In this document: positions 1 to 5,101 of the stretch, one piece after another
How the letters are laid out: each line of letters starts with the position of its first letter
Numbering within the stretch: the stretch's first letter is position 1
Assembly (NCBI GenBank): GCA_002501285.1
Contig: DLSG01000009.1
Location: 1,653 to 6,991 of the forward strand
Length of the DNA stretch: 5,339 nucleotides
Source: Christensenella sp. UBA7868
GTDB lineage: Bacteria > Bacillota > Clostridia > Christensenellales > UBA1242
Direction of reading: 5' to 3'
Made by a program: the position numbers and the translations under genes
Notes under the pieces: model-generated
What the model was told of the DNA's origin: nothing
The model's database searches: none
Seen by the model: the letters and a program-made list of their open reading frames with translations, nothing else

Positions 1-56
1 TTTCTATCTTTCCAGTGAACAACAACATCTTCTCCAAATCTTTTTTTAATAGACAT
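1..56 (-). CDS. 5' end of an unidentified gene (partial, runs off the left edge)
   Basis: An ATG at 56 reading leftward opens 18 codons, MSIKKRFGEDVVVHWKDR, before the window ends. It is preceded by a strong Shine-Dalgarno AAGGAG (62-67 on the minus strand) 5 nt from the ATG, and by a near-consensus sigma-70/A promoter. That makes it a real gene start, although only the N-terminus is visible. I do not recognise the protein: the visible part is charged and has no signal peptide or membrane segment, so a cytoplasmic product is likely. It diverges from the walJ-like gene across a 112-bp gap. Confidence 0.7.
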   Translation of the reverse strand, partial: MSIKKRFGEDVVVHWKDR

Positions 57-61
57 AATTA

Positions 62-107
62 CTCCTTAAATTTGTTTTAGTATAACATATTCAAAAGTAT
101 TTGTAAA
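62..107 (-). promoter_or_regulatory. Sigma-70/A-type promoter and SD of the left partial gene
   Basis: On the minus strand, TTTACA (102-107) and TATACT (79-84) are separated by exactly 17 bp; each matches the consensus at 5 of 6 positions. Transcription would start near 72-73, giving a leader of only about 16 nt that contains the AAGGAG SD (62-67) just before the ATG at 56. This is the best-formed promoter in the window. No operator-like palindrome is evident around it. Confidence 0.7.
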
Positions 108-137
108 TATTTTTAGTAAATTTTTTTTGGGCTATTG

Positions 138-166
138 TTGATTTTTCATCTGTGGAGTGCTATAAT
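138..166 (+). promoter_or_regulatory. Possible promoter overlapping the walJ-like start region
   Basis: TTGATT (138-143) and a perfect TATAAT (161-166) are 17 bp apart, so the spacing is ideal. If used, transcription would begin near 172-174. That is downstream of the ATG at 169 and just before the ATG at 175, which would leave an almost leaderless message. A weak SD-like TGGAG (153-157) lies in the spacer and would be absent from that transcript. The hexamers are real, but their use is uncertain. I see no better plus-strand promoter between 57 and 168. Confidence 0.4.
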
Positions 167-168
167 TA

Positions 169-972
169 ATGCCTATGAAAGCAGTAAGTCTAGCCAGCGG
201 AAGTAAGGGCAATAGTTATTTAATTTCCACTGACAACACAAAAATTTTAATAGACCTTGGCATCTCGGAAAAAGAACTTTTAGAGAAATTAAATCTTTTA
301 AAAATGAACCCCGAAAATATTGATGCTATTTTTATCACGCACGAACATGACGACCATATTAAAGGGCTTCAAACTTTTTTAAAAAATTATAATCCTAAAA
401 TTTTTATTAATAACGAATGTGTAACTTACGCTAACCAAAAATTAAAAAATGCTTTAAAAAATGTTACAACATTTTCTGACGGAGAAAATATTGTTTTAAA
501 TGATTTGTTAATAGAGAATTTTCAACAAAGCCACGATAGCAAACACTGCAACGGATTTTCGGTTTCGGGCGGAAAAGCAAAAGTTTCGGTTTCAACCGAT
601 CTTGGAATAGCAAACCAAAACATAATTAATCATTTATCCACAAGCAACCTAGTTTATCTTGAAGCAAATCATGACGTAAACCTTTTGCTTGACAACCAAA
701 ACTACCCCGTCTTTTTAAAGAAACGAATACTTGGAAATAAAGGACATTTAAGCAACACCGCAAGCGAAGAAATTATTGAAAACTTAACACATCAAAATGT
801 TAGCCAAGTTGTTCTTTCGCATTTAAGCGAAGAAAACAATTCGCCAAGCCTAGCATATAATTATATTAAAAACAAATTAAAAGAAAAAGACATAATTGAA
901 GGTCAAGACATCTTTATAGATGTCGCAAGCCAATATCGAATTGGGACATTATTTAATCTTACAAAAAAATAA
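169..972 (+). CDS. walJ: WalJ/YycJ-family metallo-beta-lactamase-fold hydrolase
   Basis: The 267-aa product belongs to the MBL-fold WalJ (YycJ) family, and its length is usual for it. The N-terminus carries the family's LASGSKGNSY stretch (residues 8-17). The metal site is complete: THEHDDH (H58, H60, D62, H63), H122 in QSHDS, D144 in STDLG and H218 in LSHLSEENNSP. The family-typical LEANHD (164-169) and GNKGHLSN (189-196) are also present. WalJ sits in the walRKHIJ region in bacilli; the family is described as a nuclease-type MBL protein, and loss of it has been linked to mutator and cell-wall/division phenotypes. Here no walRK genes are adjacent; the partner is a nucleoside hydrolase 15 nt downstream, presumably co-transcribed. 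The product is soluble, with no signal peptide. The start could be ATG 169 (weak GGAG 11 nt upstream) or ATG 175, which fits the family N-terminus (MK-x-x-SLASGS) equally well. Family assignment is firm; the exact substrate is not. Confidence 0.93.
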   Translation: MPMKAVSLASGSKGNSYLISTDNTKILIDLGISEKELLEKLNLLKMNPENIDAIFITHEHDDHIKGLQTFLKNYNPKIFINNECVTYANQKLKNALKNVTTFSDGENIVLNDLLIENFQQSHDSKHCNGFSVSGGKAKVSVSTDLGIANQNIINHLSTSNLVYLEANHDVNLLLDNQNYPVFLKKRILGNKGHLSNTASEEIIENLTHQNVSQVVLSHLSEENNSPSLAYNYIKNKLKEKDIIEGQDIFIDVASQYRIGTLFNLTKK

Positions 973-987
973 AACAAAGGATATTTT

Positions 988-1896
988 ATGAAAAAGCAAA
1001 ACATTATTATTGACACCGACCCAGGTGTTGACGACGCAACTGCAATCACTATTGCACTTTTTAATGAAAATTTAGACATAAAACTTATAACTACCACAAG
1101 CGGAAATGTGGGAATAGACACAACAACACGAAACGCTTTATTTTTAGTAGAAAAATTTAATAAAGATGTTCCTGTTTGCATGGGTGCAAGCAAGCCTTTA
1201 ATAAGACCAGCCAAAAACGCTTTTTCTATTCATGGAGCAGAAGGTCTTGGCGGATACACACCATTTACTCCTACAAAAAAAGTTGACCCTACACCTTTTG
1301 AAGATAAGATGTTTGAAATTATTAAACAAAATGCAGGAAATATAAAATTAATTGAACTAGGGCCTCACACTAATTTAGCACTACTTTTTAAAAAATATCC
1401 CGAAGCCGAAAACATGATTAGTGAAATCATTTTTGAAGGAGGCTCTCCTTACGGAAAAGAAAATGTAAGCCCTCACATTTCTTTTAATATTTCTTGCGAC
1501 CCAGAAGCAGCAGATATTGTTATGAAAACAAAAATTCCAAAGACTATTGTTCCAAGCGAAATTGGAAGATATTTTGCATATTTTTCAAGCAAGCAAGTTG
1601 ACAAAATTAGAAAAACTAACAAAACAGGTGAATTTTTTGCCGAAATGTTTGAAGGTTATAAAAGTAAATATATAATGGACGCCACAGAAACCAACGATTT
1701 AAGTGCAATTATGTATTTAATCTATCCCGAAATTTTTACAACCTACAAATGTTCAATTTCAGTGGATCTAGATTCTATGCCTGGAAAAACAGAGATCAGT
1801 GAAGATCCAAACGGAAATATCACTTTTGTTGAAAATGTAAATCGTAAAGAGTTTTTTAAACTTTTCATGCAATCTTTAAAAGCCATTAAAGATTAA
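988..1896 (+). CDS. Nucleoside hydrolase, inosine/uridine-preferring family, with altered active site
   Basis: The 302-aa product has the normal length for family members, which hydrolyse the N-glycosidic bond of ribonucleosides to ribose and free base in cytoplasmic salvage. The hallmark DTDPGVDDA lies at residues 9-17, supplying calcium-binding D11, D15 and D16. Also present are SGN (38-40), HGAEGLG (82-88), GPHTNLA (125-131, with the Ca-site Thr128), GNV-like ENV (N159), FNISCDPEAA (166-175) and ND (236-237, with Ca-binding D237). Two residues differ from classical enzymes when aligned without gaps: the ribose-contacting Glu of the usual AEFN is Ser165, and the His of the usual HDPLAV is Asn236. 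The calcium site looks intact, so substrate range or leaving-group activation may differ. A good SD (AAAGGA, 976-981) sits 6 nt before the ATG, and the gene follows walJ by 15 nt, suggesting one operon that ends at the 2036-2066 terminator. The family is certain; inosine/uridine specificity is not. Confidence 0.92.
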   Translation: MKKQNIIIDTDPGVDDATAITIALFNENLDIKLITTTSGNVGIDTTTRNALFLVEKFNKDVPVCMGASKPLIRPAKNAFSIHGAEGLGGYTPFTPTKKVDPTPFEDKMFEIIKQNAGNIKLIELGPHTNLALLFKKYPEAENMISEIIFEGGSPYGKENVSPHISFNISCDPEAADIVMKTKIPKTIVPSEIGRYFAYFSSKQVDKIRKTNKTGEFFAEMFEGYKSKYIMDATETNDLSAIMYLIYPEIFTTYKCSISVDLDSMPGKTEISEDPNGNITFVENVNRKEFFKLFMQSLKAIKD

Positions 1897-2035
1897 TAAT
1901 CAACACAAAAAATCAAAATTTATTAATTTACAAGCAAATTAATTCTTATTAAAAAATTTAATAATTTAATGTTAAGAGATTACTCTAAAAGGCTAAAGCA
2001 TTTTAAAAGTAGCATCTTAAAATACTTTAAATAAG

Positions 2036-2066
2036 AAAACTCGGAGAAAATTTTCCGAGTTTTTTT
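2036..2066 (+). terminator. Rho-independent terminator of the walJ-nucleoside hydrolase unit
   Basis: AAAACTCGGA (2036-2045) pairs perfectly with TCCGAGTTTT (2054-2063) around an 8-nt loop, and a run of seven T spans 2060-2066. It lies 140 nt after the nucleoside hydrolase stop. On the minus strand the same stem is followed by TTTTCTTATTT, so it may also stop, less efficiently, transcripts coming from the antiporter gene. I see no better minus-strand terminator between here and 2344. Confidence 0.88.
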
Positions 2067-2107
2067 ATTAAATATTTTTTAATATTTTTTTAAAAAAACA
2101 AATTTCT

Positions 2108-2260
2108 TTCATTCAAATTTTAAGGTTTTTGTAAAAAATGTATAAAGTTTAATATTCATTTTTTATGAATTTTTATAAACCCCTTTAAAATAAAGGCTTT
2201 TCAAGAAAATCACAAAAGTTATCCACATTTGCACATTAAATATTTATAAATTTGAATGAA
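2108..2260. repeat. 13-bp perfect inverted repeat flanking part of the AT-rich gap
   Basis: TTCATTCAAATTT (2108-2120) is the exact reverse complement of AAATTTGAATGAA (2248-2260), with 127 bp between the arms. The right arm overlaps the AT-rich direct repeats. The DnaA box at 2219-2227 lies between the arms. The composition is AT-rich, so chance is possible, but 13 perfect bases is longer than expected for a region of this size. Confidence 0.5.
2219..2227 (+). promoter_or_regulatory. DnaA box (perfect TTATCCACA)
   Basis: This is an exact match to the bacterial DnaA-box consensus. It lies in the non-coding AT-rich gap, with two further boxes about 100 bp to the right in the same orientation. 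Binding is inferred from sequence only. Confidence 0.6.
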
Positions 2261-2270
2261 TATTTATAAA
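2239..2270 (+). repeat. Tandemly spaced 12-bp AT-rich direct repeat
   Basis: AATATTTATAAA occurs at 2239-2250 and again at 2259-2270, a 20-bp period (about two helical turns). A partial copy, TTTATAAA, lies at 2172-2179. The repeats are pure A/T and lie between the DnaA-box-like sites, as expected for a duplex that melts easily. Confidence 0.6.
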
Positions 2271-2293
2271 AATCATGAATTTTTGCGTGAATT

Positions 2294-2322
2294 TATGCAT
2301 TTTTGTTAATTAATATGCATTT
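2294..2322 (+). repeat. 9-bp direct repeat TATGCATTT with 20-bp period
   Basis: TATGCATTT occurs at 2294-2302 and 2314-2322. Each copy contains the palindrome ATGCAT. The 20-bp period is the same as that of the neighbouring AATATTTATAAA pair. The second copy ends 2 bp before the tandem DnaA-like boxes. Confidence 0.5.
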
Positions 2323-2323
2323 C

Positions 2324-2340
2324 TTATCCACTTATCCACA
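2324..2340 (+). promoter_or_regulatory. Two tandem DnaA boxes sharing one base
   Basis: TTATCCACT (2324-2332, one mismatch from consensus) is followed by a perfect TTATCCACA (2332-2340). They share the T at 2332 and have the same orientation, so two DnaA monomers would sit about 8 bp apart. The pair ends 3 bp before the antiporter stop codon. Confidence 0.6.
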
Positions 2341-2343
2341 TTG

Positions 2344-3501
2344 TTAAATCGTTAAAATTATAATTATGCAATAGATTGCATATAAAGAAAGTAACAAAAA
2401 TCCTTGAAACTTATAGGTTCTTTTCTTAAATAGCACTGGAAGAGCCAAAATTAAAGTGCTTAAAATAACCGCAGGCAACAAAGTGTATAAATCTTTGGCA
2501 TTTAGCATAATTCCGCCGTTTCCCGAAATTATCATTGCAAGAGAAAACAGTAGTGTTAAGTTTATTATATTTGCCCCAACAACATTTCCAAGGGCGAGAT
2601 TTAGGCGCTTCTTTTTTATAGATAAAACGCTTGTTACAAGTTCTGGCAAACTTGTACCCACGGCCACAATAGTAAGACCAATAAAAGTTGCACTTATATT
2701 TAATAAATTTGTAAGATTTTCGGTTGCATTTATAATTAGTTGTGCCCCACCAAAAATCAGAAGAGCGCCAACCACAAATTTAATAACCATTAAAATTTTT
2801 TCTTTTGTGTCCACTTTTTTAGATTTGTCTTTTTTTACTTTTAGGTTTTCATTTACCAAATCTTGTCTTTTGTTTTCGATATTATCAATATCAAAGTTTA
2901 TGTTATCTGTTTTGCTTTCCGCCATTTGATTATTTGAATTATCAACAAAAATTTCATTTTTCAAATTTTCACTTTCAATTTTAGATTGTAAGTTTCCTAC
3001 AATTTCTTTTTGAAAGTTTTCTTGCTTTTCACTTTTTTTGTTCAAATCGTTTTTAATATCCAAAAAGGTTTTAATAAAATACAACAAGAACAATAATAAA
3101 AACAAGATTCCAACGTAAACATTTAAAACATTAATTATTGCAAAAAATGATAAAAGCAAAACAAGAACAAGCATATATAAAAGTTTGCTTTGTGTGGTTT
3201 TATTAACCCGTTTAAGTCTTACAAAACATAATGACAAGCCAAGGACTAAACAGATATTAACTAAAACCGTTCCAAAACCATTTCCTAAAACCAAATCTAC
3301 GCTTCCTTGACTCATGCCCAAAATTGTTATTGTAAGTTCGGGAAGAGTTGTTGCAAAACTAACAACCGTAGAGCCAATTAAAACATCGCTTATTCCCGTT
3401 AAATCTCCAAGTTTAGAACAGACATCAACCACTAAATCTCCGCCTTTAATAACTAAAACAAGCCCTAGCACCAAAATTAAAATTAATATAAAAATTTCCA
3501 T
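2344..3501 (-). CDS. Calcium/sodium-type antiporter (CaCA superfamily, YrbG-like) with long charged loop
   Basis: The 385-aa membrane protein probably has ten helices in two inverted halves. Each half carries the exchanger alpha-repeat: GSTVVSFATTLPEL (43-56, ion-binding E55) with GNGFGTVLVN (73-82), and GLTIVAVGTSLPEL (275-288, E287) with GNVVGANIIN (305-314). Both key glutamates are present. The N-half has ATT where GTS is usual and GTV where GSN is usual, and the C-half has GAN where GSN is usual. The family exchanges cytoplasmic Ca2+ (or another cation) for Na+ or H+ at the plasma membrane. The loop between the halves (about 149-235) is long, very hydrophilic and rich in Lys/Asn/Asp/Glu; bacterial relatives of roughly 310-330 aa lack most of it. 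The chosen ATG (3499-3501) overlaps the VanW stop as TGATG; a GTG at 3502-3504 is an alternative start giving 386 aa. SD is weak, so translation is probably coupled to the upstream gene. Confidence 0.9.
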   Translation of the reverse strand: MEIFILILILVLGLVLVIKGGDLVVDVCSKLGDLTGISDVLIGSTVVSFATTLPELTITILGMSQGSVDLVLGNGFGTVLVNICLVLGLSLCFVRLKRVNKTTQSKLLYMLVLVLLLSFFAIINVLNVYVGILFLLLFLLYFIKTFLDIKNDLNKKSEKQENFQKEIVGNLQSKIESENLKNEIFVDNSNNQMAESKTDNINFDIDNIENKRQDLVNENLKVKKDKSKKVDTKEKILMVIKFVVGALLIFGGAQLIINATENLTNLLNISATFIGLTIVAVGTSLPELVTSVLSIKKKRLNLALGNVVGANIINLTLLFSLAMIISGNGGIMLNAKDLYTLLPAVILSTLILALPVLFKKRTYKFQGFLLLSLYAIYCIIIILTI

Positions 3502-4991
3502 CACATTTCTACGCCCGCAGAGATTTTTGGAATTTCAACCATTGTTTCAACTTCCATTTGTGGAGGAATAACTTTTGTTTCATCGTCCACACTTTCATTC
3601 TCGCTAGGCTCTTTTGTTCCTTCTATTAAAATTCCTTGTTTAGCTTCGTAAATTTCATGACGCACCATTTCTTTTTCAATAAATTCACCATTTATATATT
3701 TTTCTAAATAGCCTTTTGCCTCATATCCTTCTTTTGGATAACTTAATCTAAAATATTCGCCTTTAAATGTTACCTTGTCTGAATACTCACCTTTTGTATC
3801 TGGAATTATTTTATCACCATTATGCGGAATTGTCCTAACATATTCAACACTTCTTTTAAAAGTTAGCCCATCTTCTAGTGGCTTTCCATAAACTTTGGCA
3901 TAAGCCCTATCCCCTTCTACATAGGCTTCGATATAGATTGGATAAGGAGATATATTTTTAAAACGCATATCCGCCGTCCCCTCATTGACCATAGCATCTA
4001 AACTCAATTCTACATAACCAACTGGCAAAGTATGTTTATGAACTTCGTCAATTTCTGTTCCGCTGAGTAGCAAAGCGTTATACAATGTTGTTGACGCCTG
4101 ACAAATTCCACCACCAACGCCTTCAACATACTGACCATTTACTATAACAATCGCACTTTGATAACCTGTTTCTTCTGTTTGCGGTCCTGTTACACTATTA
4201 AAACTAACTTCTTCGTCAGGATTTACTACTTTCCCGTTAAACTTGCTAAGGGCAAGTCCTACATTATGTTTTCTACCACCTTTACTTGTAGATAAATCGG
4301 TTGAAAACTCGGAAAGTAAACTCAATTTGTCATTAAAATAATCTTCACAGATTTCTGGCTGAACTTCCACAAGTGATAGTTCTACTTCTATCTTATTTCC
4401 TTTCGCAAACTGACTTTCAATGTCTTTATATAGTTTATCTTCGTCAAGTTTAAGCCCTGTTACGCATTTAGATATGTTAAACTTTTGTTTCGTATCTGGC
4501 AAAAATTCAACACTACTGTTCACGGCTTCTACTTCAATTTCACTTTTTATTTCGTCAATTTTATCTTTAAAATCTACAAATACTTGATTGAAAGCAATAT
4601 CATAGTTATACCCTAAACTTGAAATTAATTTTATATTATTACTAGCATTTGCTTTCATTTGAGTGTATCTGTACGCATCGTCAACAATTGTATGTATGTT
4701 GCTTGACACGGTTAAATCGTTTGACGAATAAGTCCACACTTTATCTTTATATTTAAGCGTAATGGTCATATCGTCAATTTTTTCAAGTAGTGACGCATTA
4801 ACCTTTTTTATTGCAACATCTTTCGTTAAGCCTTTAACATTCACTCCACCAATCACAACATTTTCTTTAAAAACTTGATTTTGTTGTTGTCCGCCCGCAT
4901 CTAAACTTGTTGCTAATAATACAACAATAAGTGCTATTAAAACTACTGATGTTATCGTAACCAAAATATTTAAAATTTTATTTGCTTTCAT
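3501..4991 (-). CDS. VanW-family membrane-anchored cell-envelope protein
   Basis: The 496-aa product begins with an uncleaved-looking N-terminal anchor (KANK, then a hydrophobic helix at about 7-29, no clear signal peptidase site), so the bulk should lie outside the membrane. Residues about 43-225 resemble the peptidoglycan-binding-like repeats that commonly precede VanW (starting VVIGGVNVKGLT). The VanW domain follows at about 228-355, with STDLSTS, FNSVTGPQ, VGGGICQASTT (292-302, Cys297), HKHTLP (318-323) and FKNISPYPIYI. After it, about 375-460 looks like a G5-type module ending INGEF...EGTK, then an acidic, Pro-rich tail. The function of VanW is not established; the name comes from a glycopeptide-resistance cluster, but there are no van genes here and resistance should not be inferred. 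The start was set at ATG 4991 because AGGAG (5000-5004) lies 8 nt upstream; the GTG at 5000 overlaps that SD. The stop TGA overlaps the antiporter ATG. Confidence 0.9.
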   Translation of the reverse strand: MKANKILNILVTITSVVLIALIVVLLATSLDAGGQQQNQVFKENVVIGGVNVKGLTKDVAIKKVNASLLEKIDDMTITLKYKDKVWTYSSNDLTVSSNIHTIVDDAYRYTQMKANASNNIKLISSLGYNYDIAFNQVFVDFKDKIDEIKSEIEVEAVNSSVEFLPDTKQKFNISKCVTGLKLDEDKLYKDIESQFAKGNKIEVELSLVEVQPEICEDYFNDKLSLLSEFSTDLSTSKGGRKHNVGLALSKFNGKVVNPDEEVSFNSVTGPQTEETGYQSAIVIVNGQYVEGVGGGICQASTTLYNALLLSGTEIDEVHKHTLPVGYVELSLDAMVNEGTADMRFKNISPYPIYIEAYVEGDRAYAKVYGKPLEDGLTFKRSVEYVRTIPHNGDKIIPDTKGEYSDKVTFKGEYFRLSYPKEGYEAKGYLEKYINGEFIEKEMVRHEIYEAKQGILIEGTKEPSENESVDDETKVIPPQMEVETMVEIPKISAGVEM

Positions 4992-4999
4992 AATTTTCA

Positions 5000-5059
5000 C
5001 TCCTACAAATAGTATGTGAATAATATAAAATTTTATTTAATTTTAGTTTAAAAAATCAA
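5000..5059 (-). promoter_or_regulatory. Candidate promoter and SD of the VanW-antiporter unit
   Basis: On the minus strand, TTGATT (5054-5059) and TAAAAT (5030-5035) are 18 bp apart, just after the terminator of the preceding transcript. Transcription from it would give a leader of roughly 30 nt. The SD AGGAG (5000-5004) is 8 nt from ATG 4991 and settles the start. The region is A/T-rich enough that other -10-like hexamers exist nearby, so the exact promoter is uncertain; the SD is clear. Confidence 0.45.
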
Positions 5060-5065
5060 CATCAC

Positions 5066-5090
5066 AAAAAAAGGAGCACTACGCCCCTTT
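5066..5090 (-). terminator. Rho-independent terminator of the right-edge gene
   Basis: Read on the minus strand, AAAGGGGC (5083-5090) pairs with GCTCCTTT (5070-5077) around a 5-nt loop, with one G-U pair, and is followed by a run of T (5066-5069, continuous with the stem Ts). It begins 11 nt after the stop codon of the 5102-5339 gene, so it separates that transcript from the VanW unit. On the plus strand it has no useful T-run. Confidence 0.85.
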
Positions 5091-5101
5091 ATATATTTGA
5101 A

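Larger units (their letters stand above)
1897..2343. other. 447-bp AT-rich gap between convergent genes, containing a DnaA-box cluster
   Basis: No convincing gene is present. From left to right the gap holds an AT-rich stretch with a 21-codon ATG frame (1969-2034, no SD) and an imperfect 13-bp inverted repeat (1994-2006 / 2017-2029). Next come the intrinsic terminator (2036-2066), a block of AT-rich direct and inverted repeats (2108-2322), and DnaA-box-like 9-mers at 2219, 2324 and 2332. A short CCTTTA/TAAAGG hairpin (2182-2196) with a 3-nt loop is the only other notable stem. Genes on both sides end at this gap, so no promoter is expected, and the length is large for a convergent gap in such compact DNA. 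Confidence 0.6.

Noticed and set aside
903..1214. Open frame on the minus strand across the walJ/nucleoside hydrolase junction
   Set aside because: It is antisense to two well-recognised genes, has no SD, and its product matches no family I know; it is a shadow of the coding frames.
1897..2035. Riboswitch, 6S or tmRNA-type RNA gene
   Set aside because: No conserved core, no tRNA-like fold and very AT-rich sequence; only a simple imperfect stem is seen.
2154..2170. ATTCAT-TTTTT-ATGAAT small hairpin
   Set aside because: All but one pair are A/T; such stems are expected by chance in this composition.
2182..2196. CCTTTA/TAAAGG hairpin as a terminator for the antiporter transcript
   Set aside because: Only 6 bp of mostly A/T stem with a 3-nt loop and no clean T-run on either strand; too weak to call.
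2456..2929. 157-codon plus-strand frame inside the antiporter gene
   Set aside because: It is antisense to clear alpha-repeat motifs and the charged loop; the sequence is only the complement of membrane-protein codons, with no SD or recognisable domain.
3314..3571. 85-codon plus-strand frame across the antiporter/VanW junction
   Set aside because: It is antisense to both genes, Lys/Ser/Thr-rich low complexity and without an SD.
3728..3746. Minus-strand DnaA-like box (TTTGGATAA) inside the VanW gene
   Set aside because: One mismatch from consensus, isolated and within coding sequence; not distinguishable from chance.
3501..4991. Vancomycin-resistance gene
   Set aside because: VanW domains are widespread in Bacillota without resistance, no vanHAX or vanRS genes are present, and VanW has no proven resistance role.
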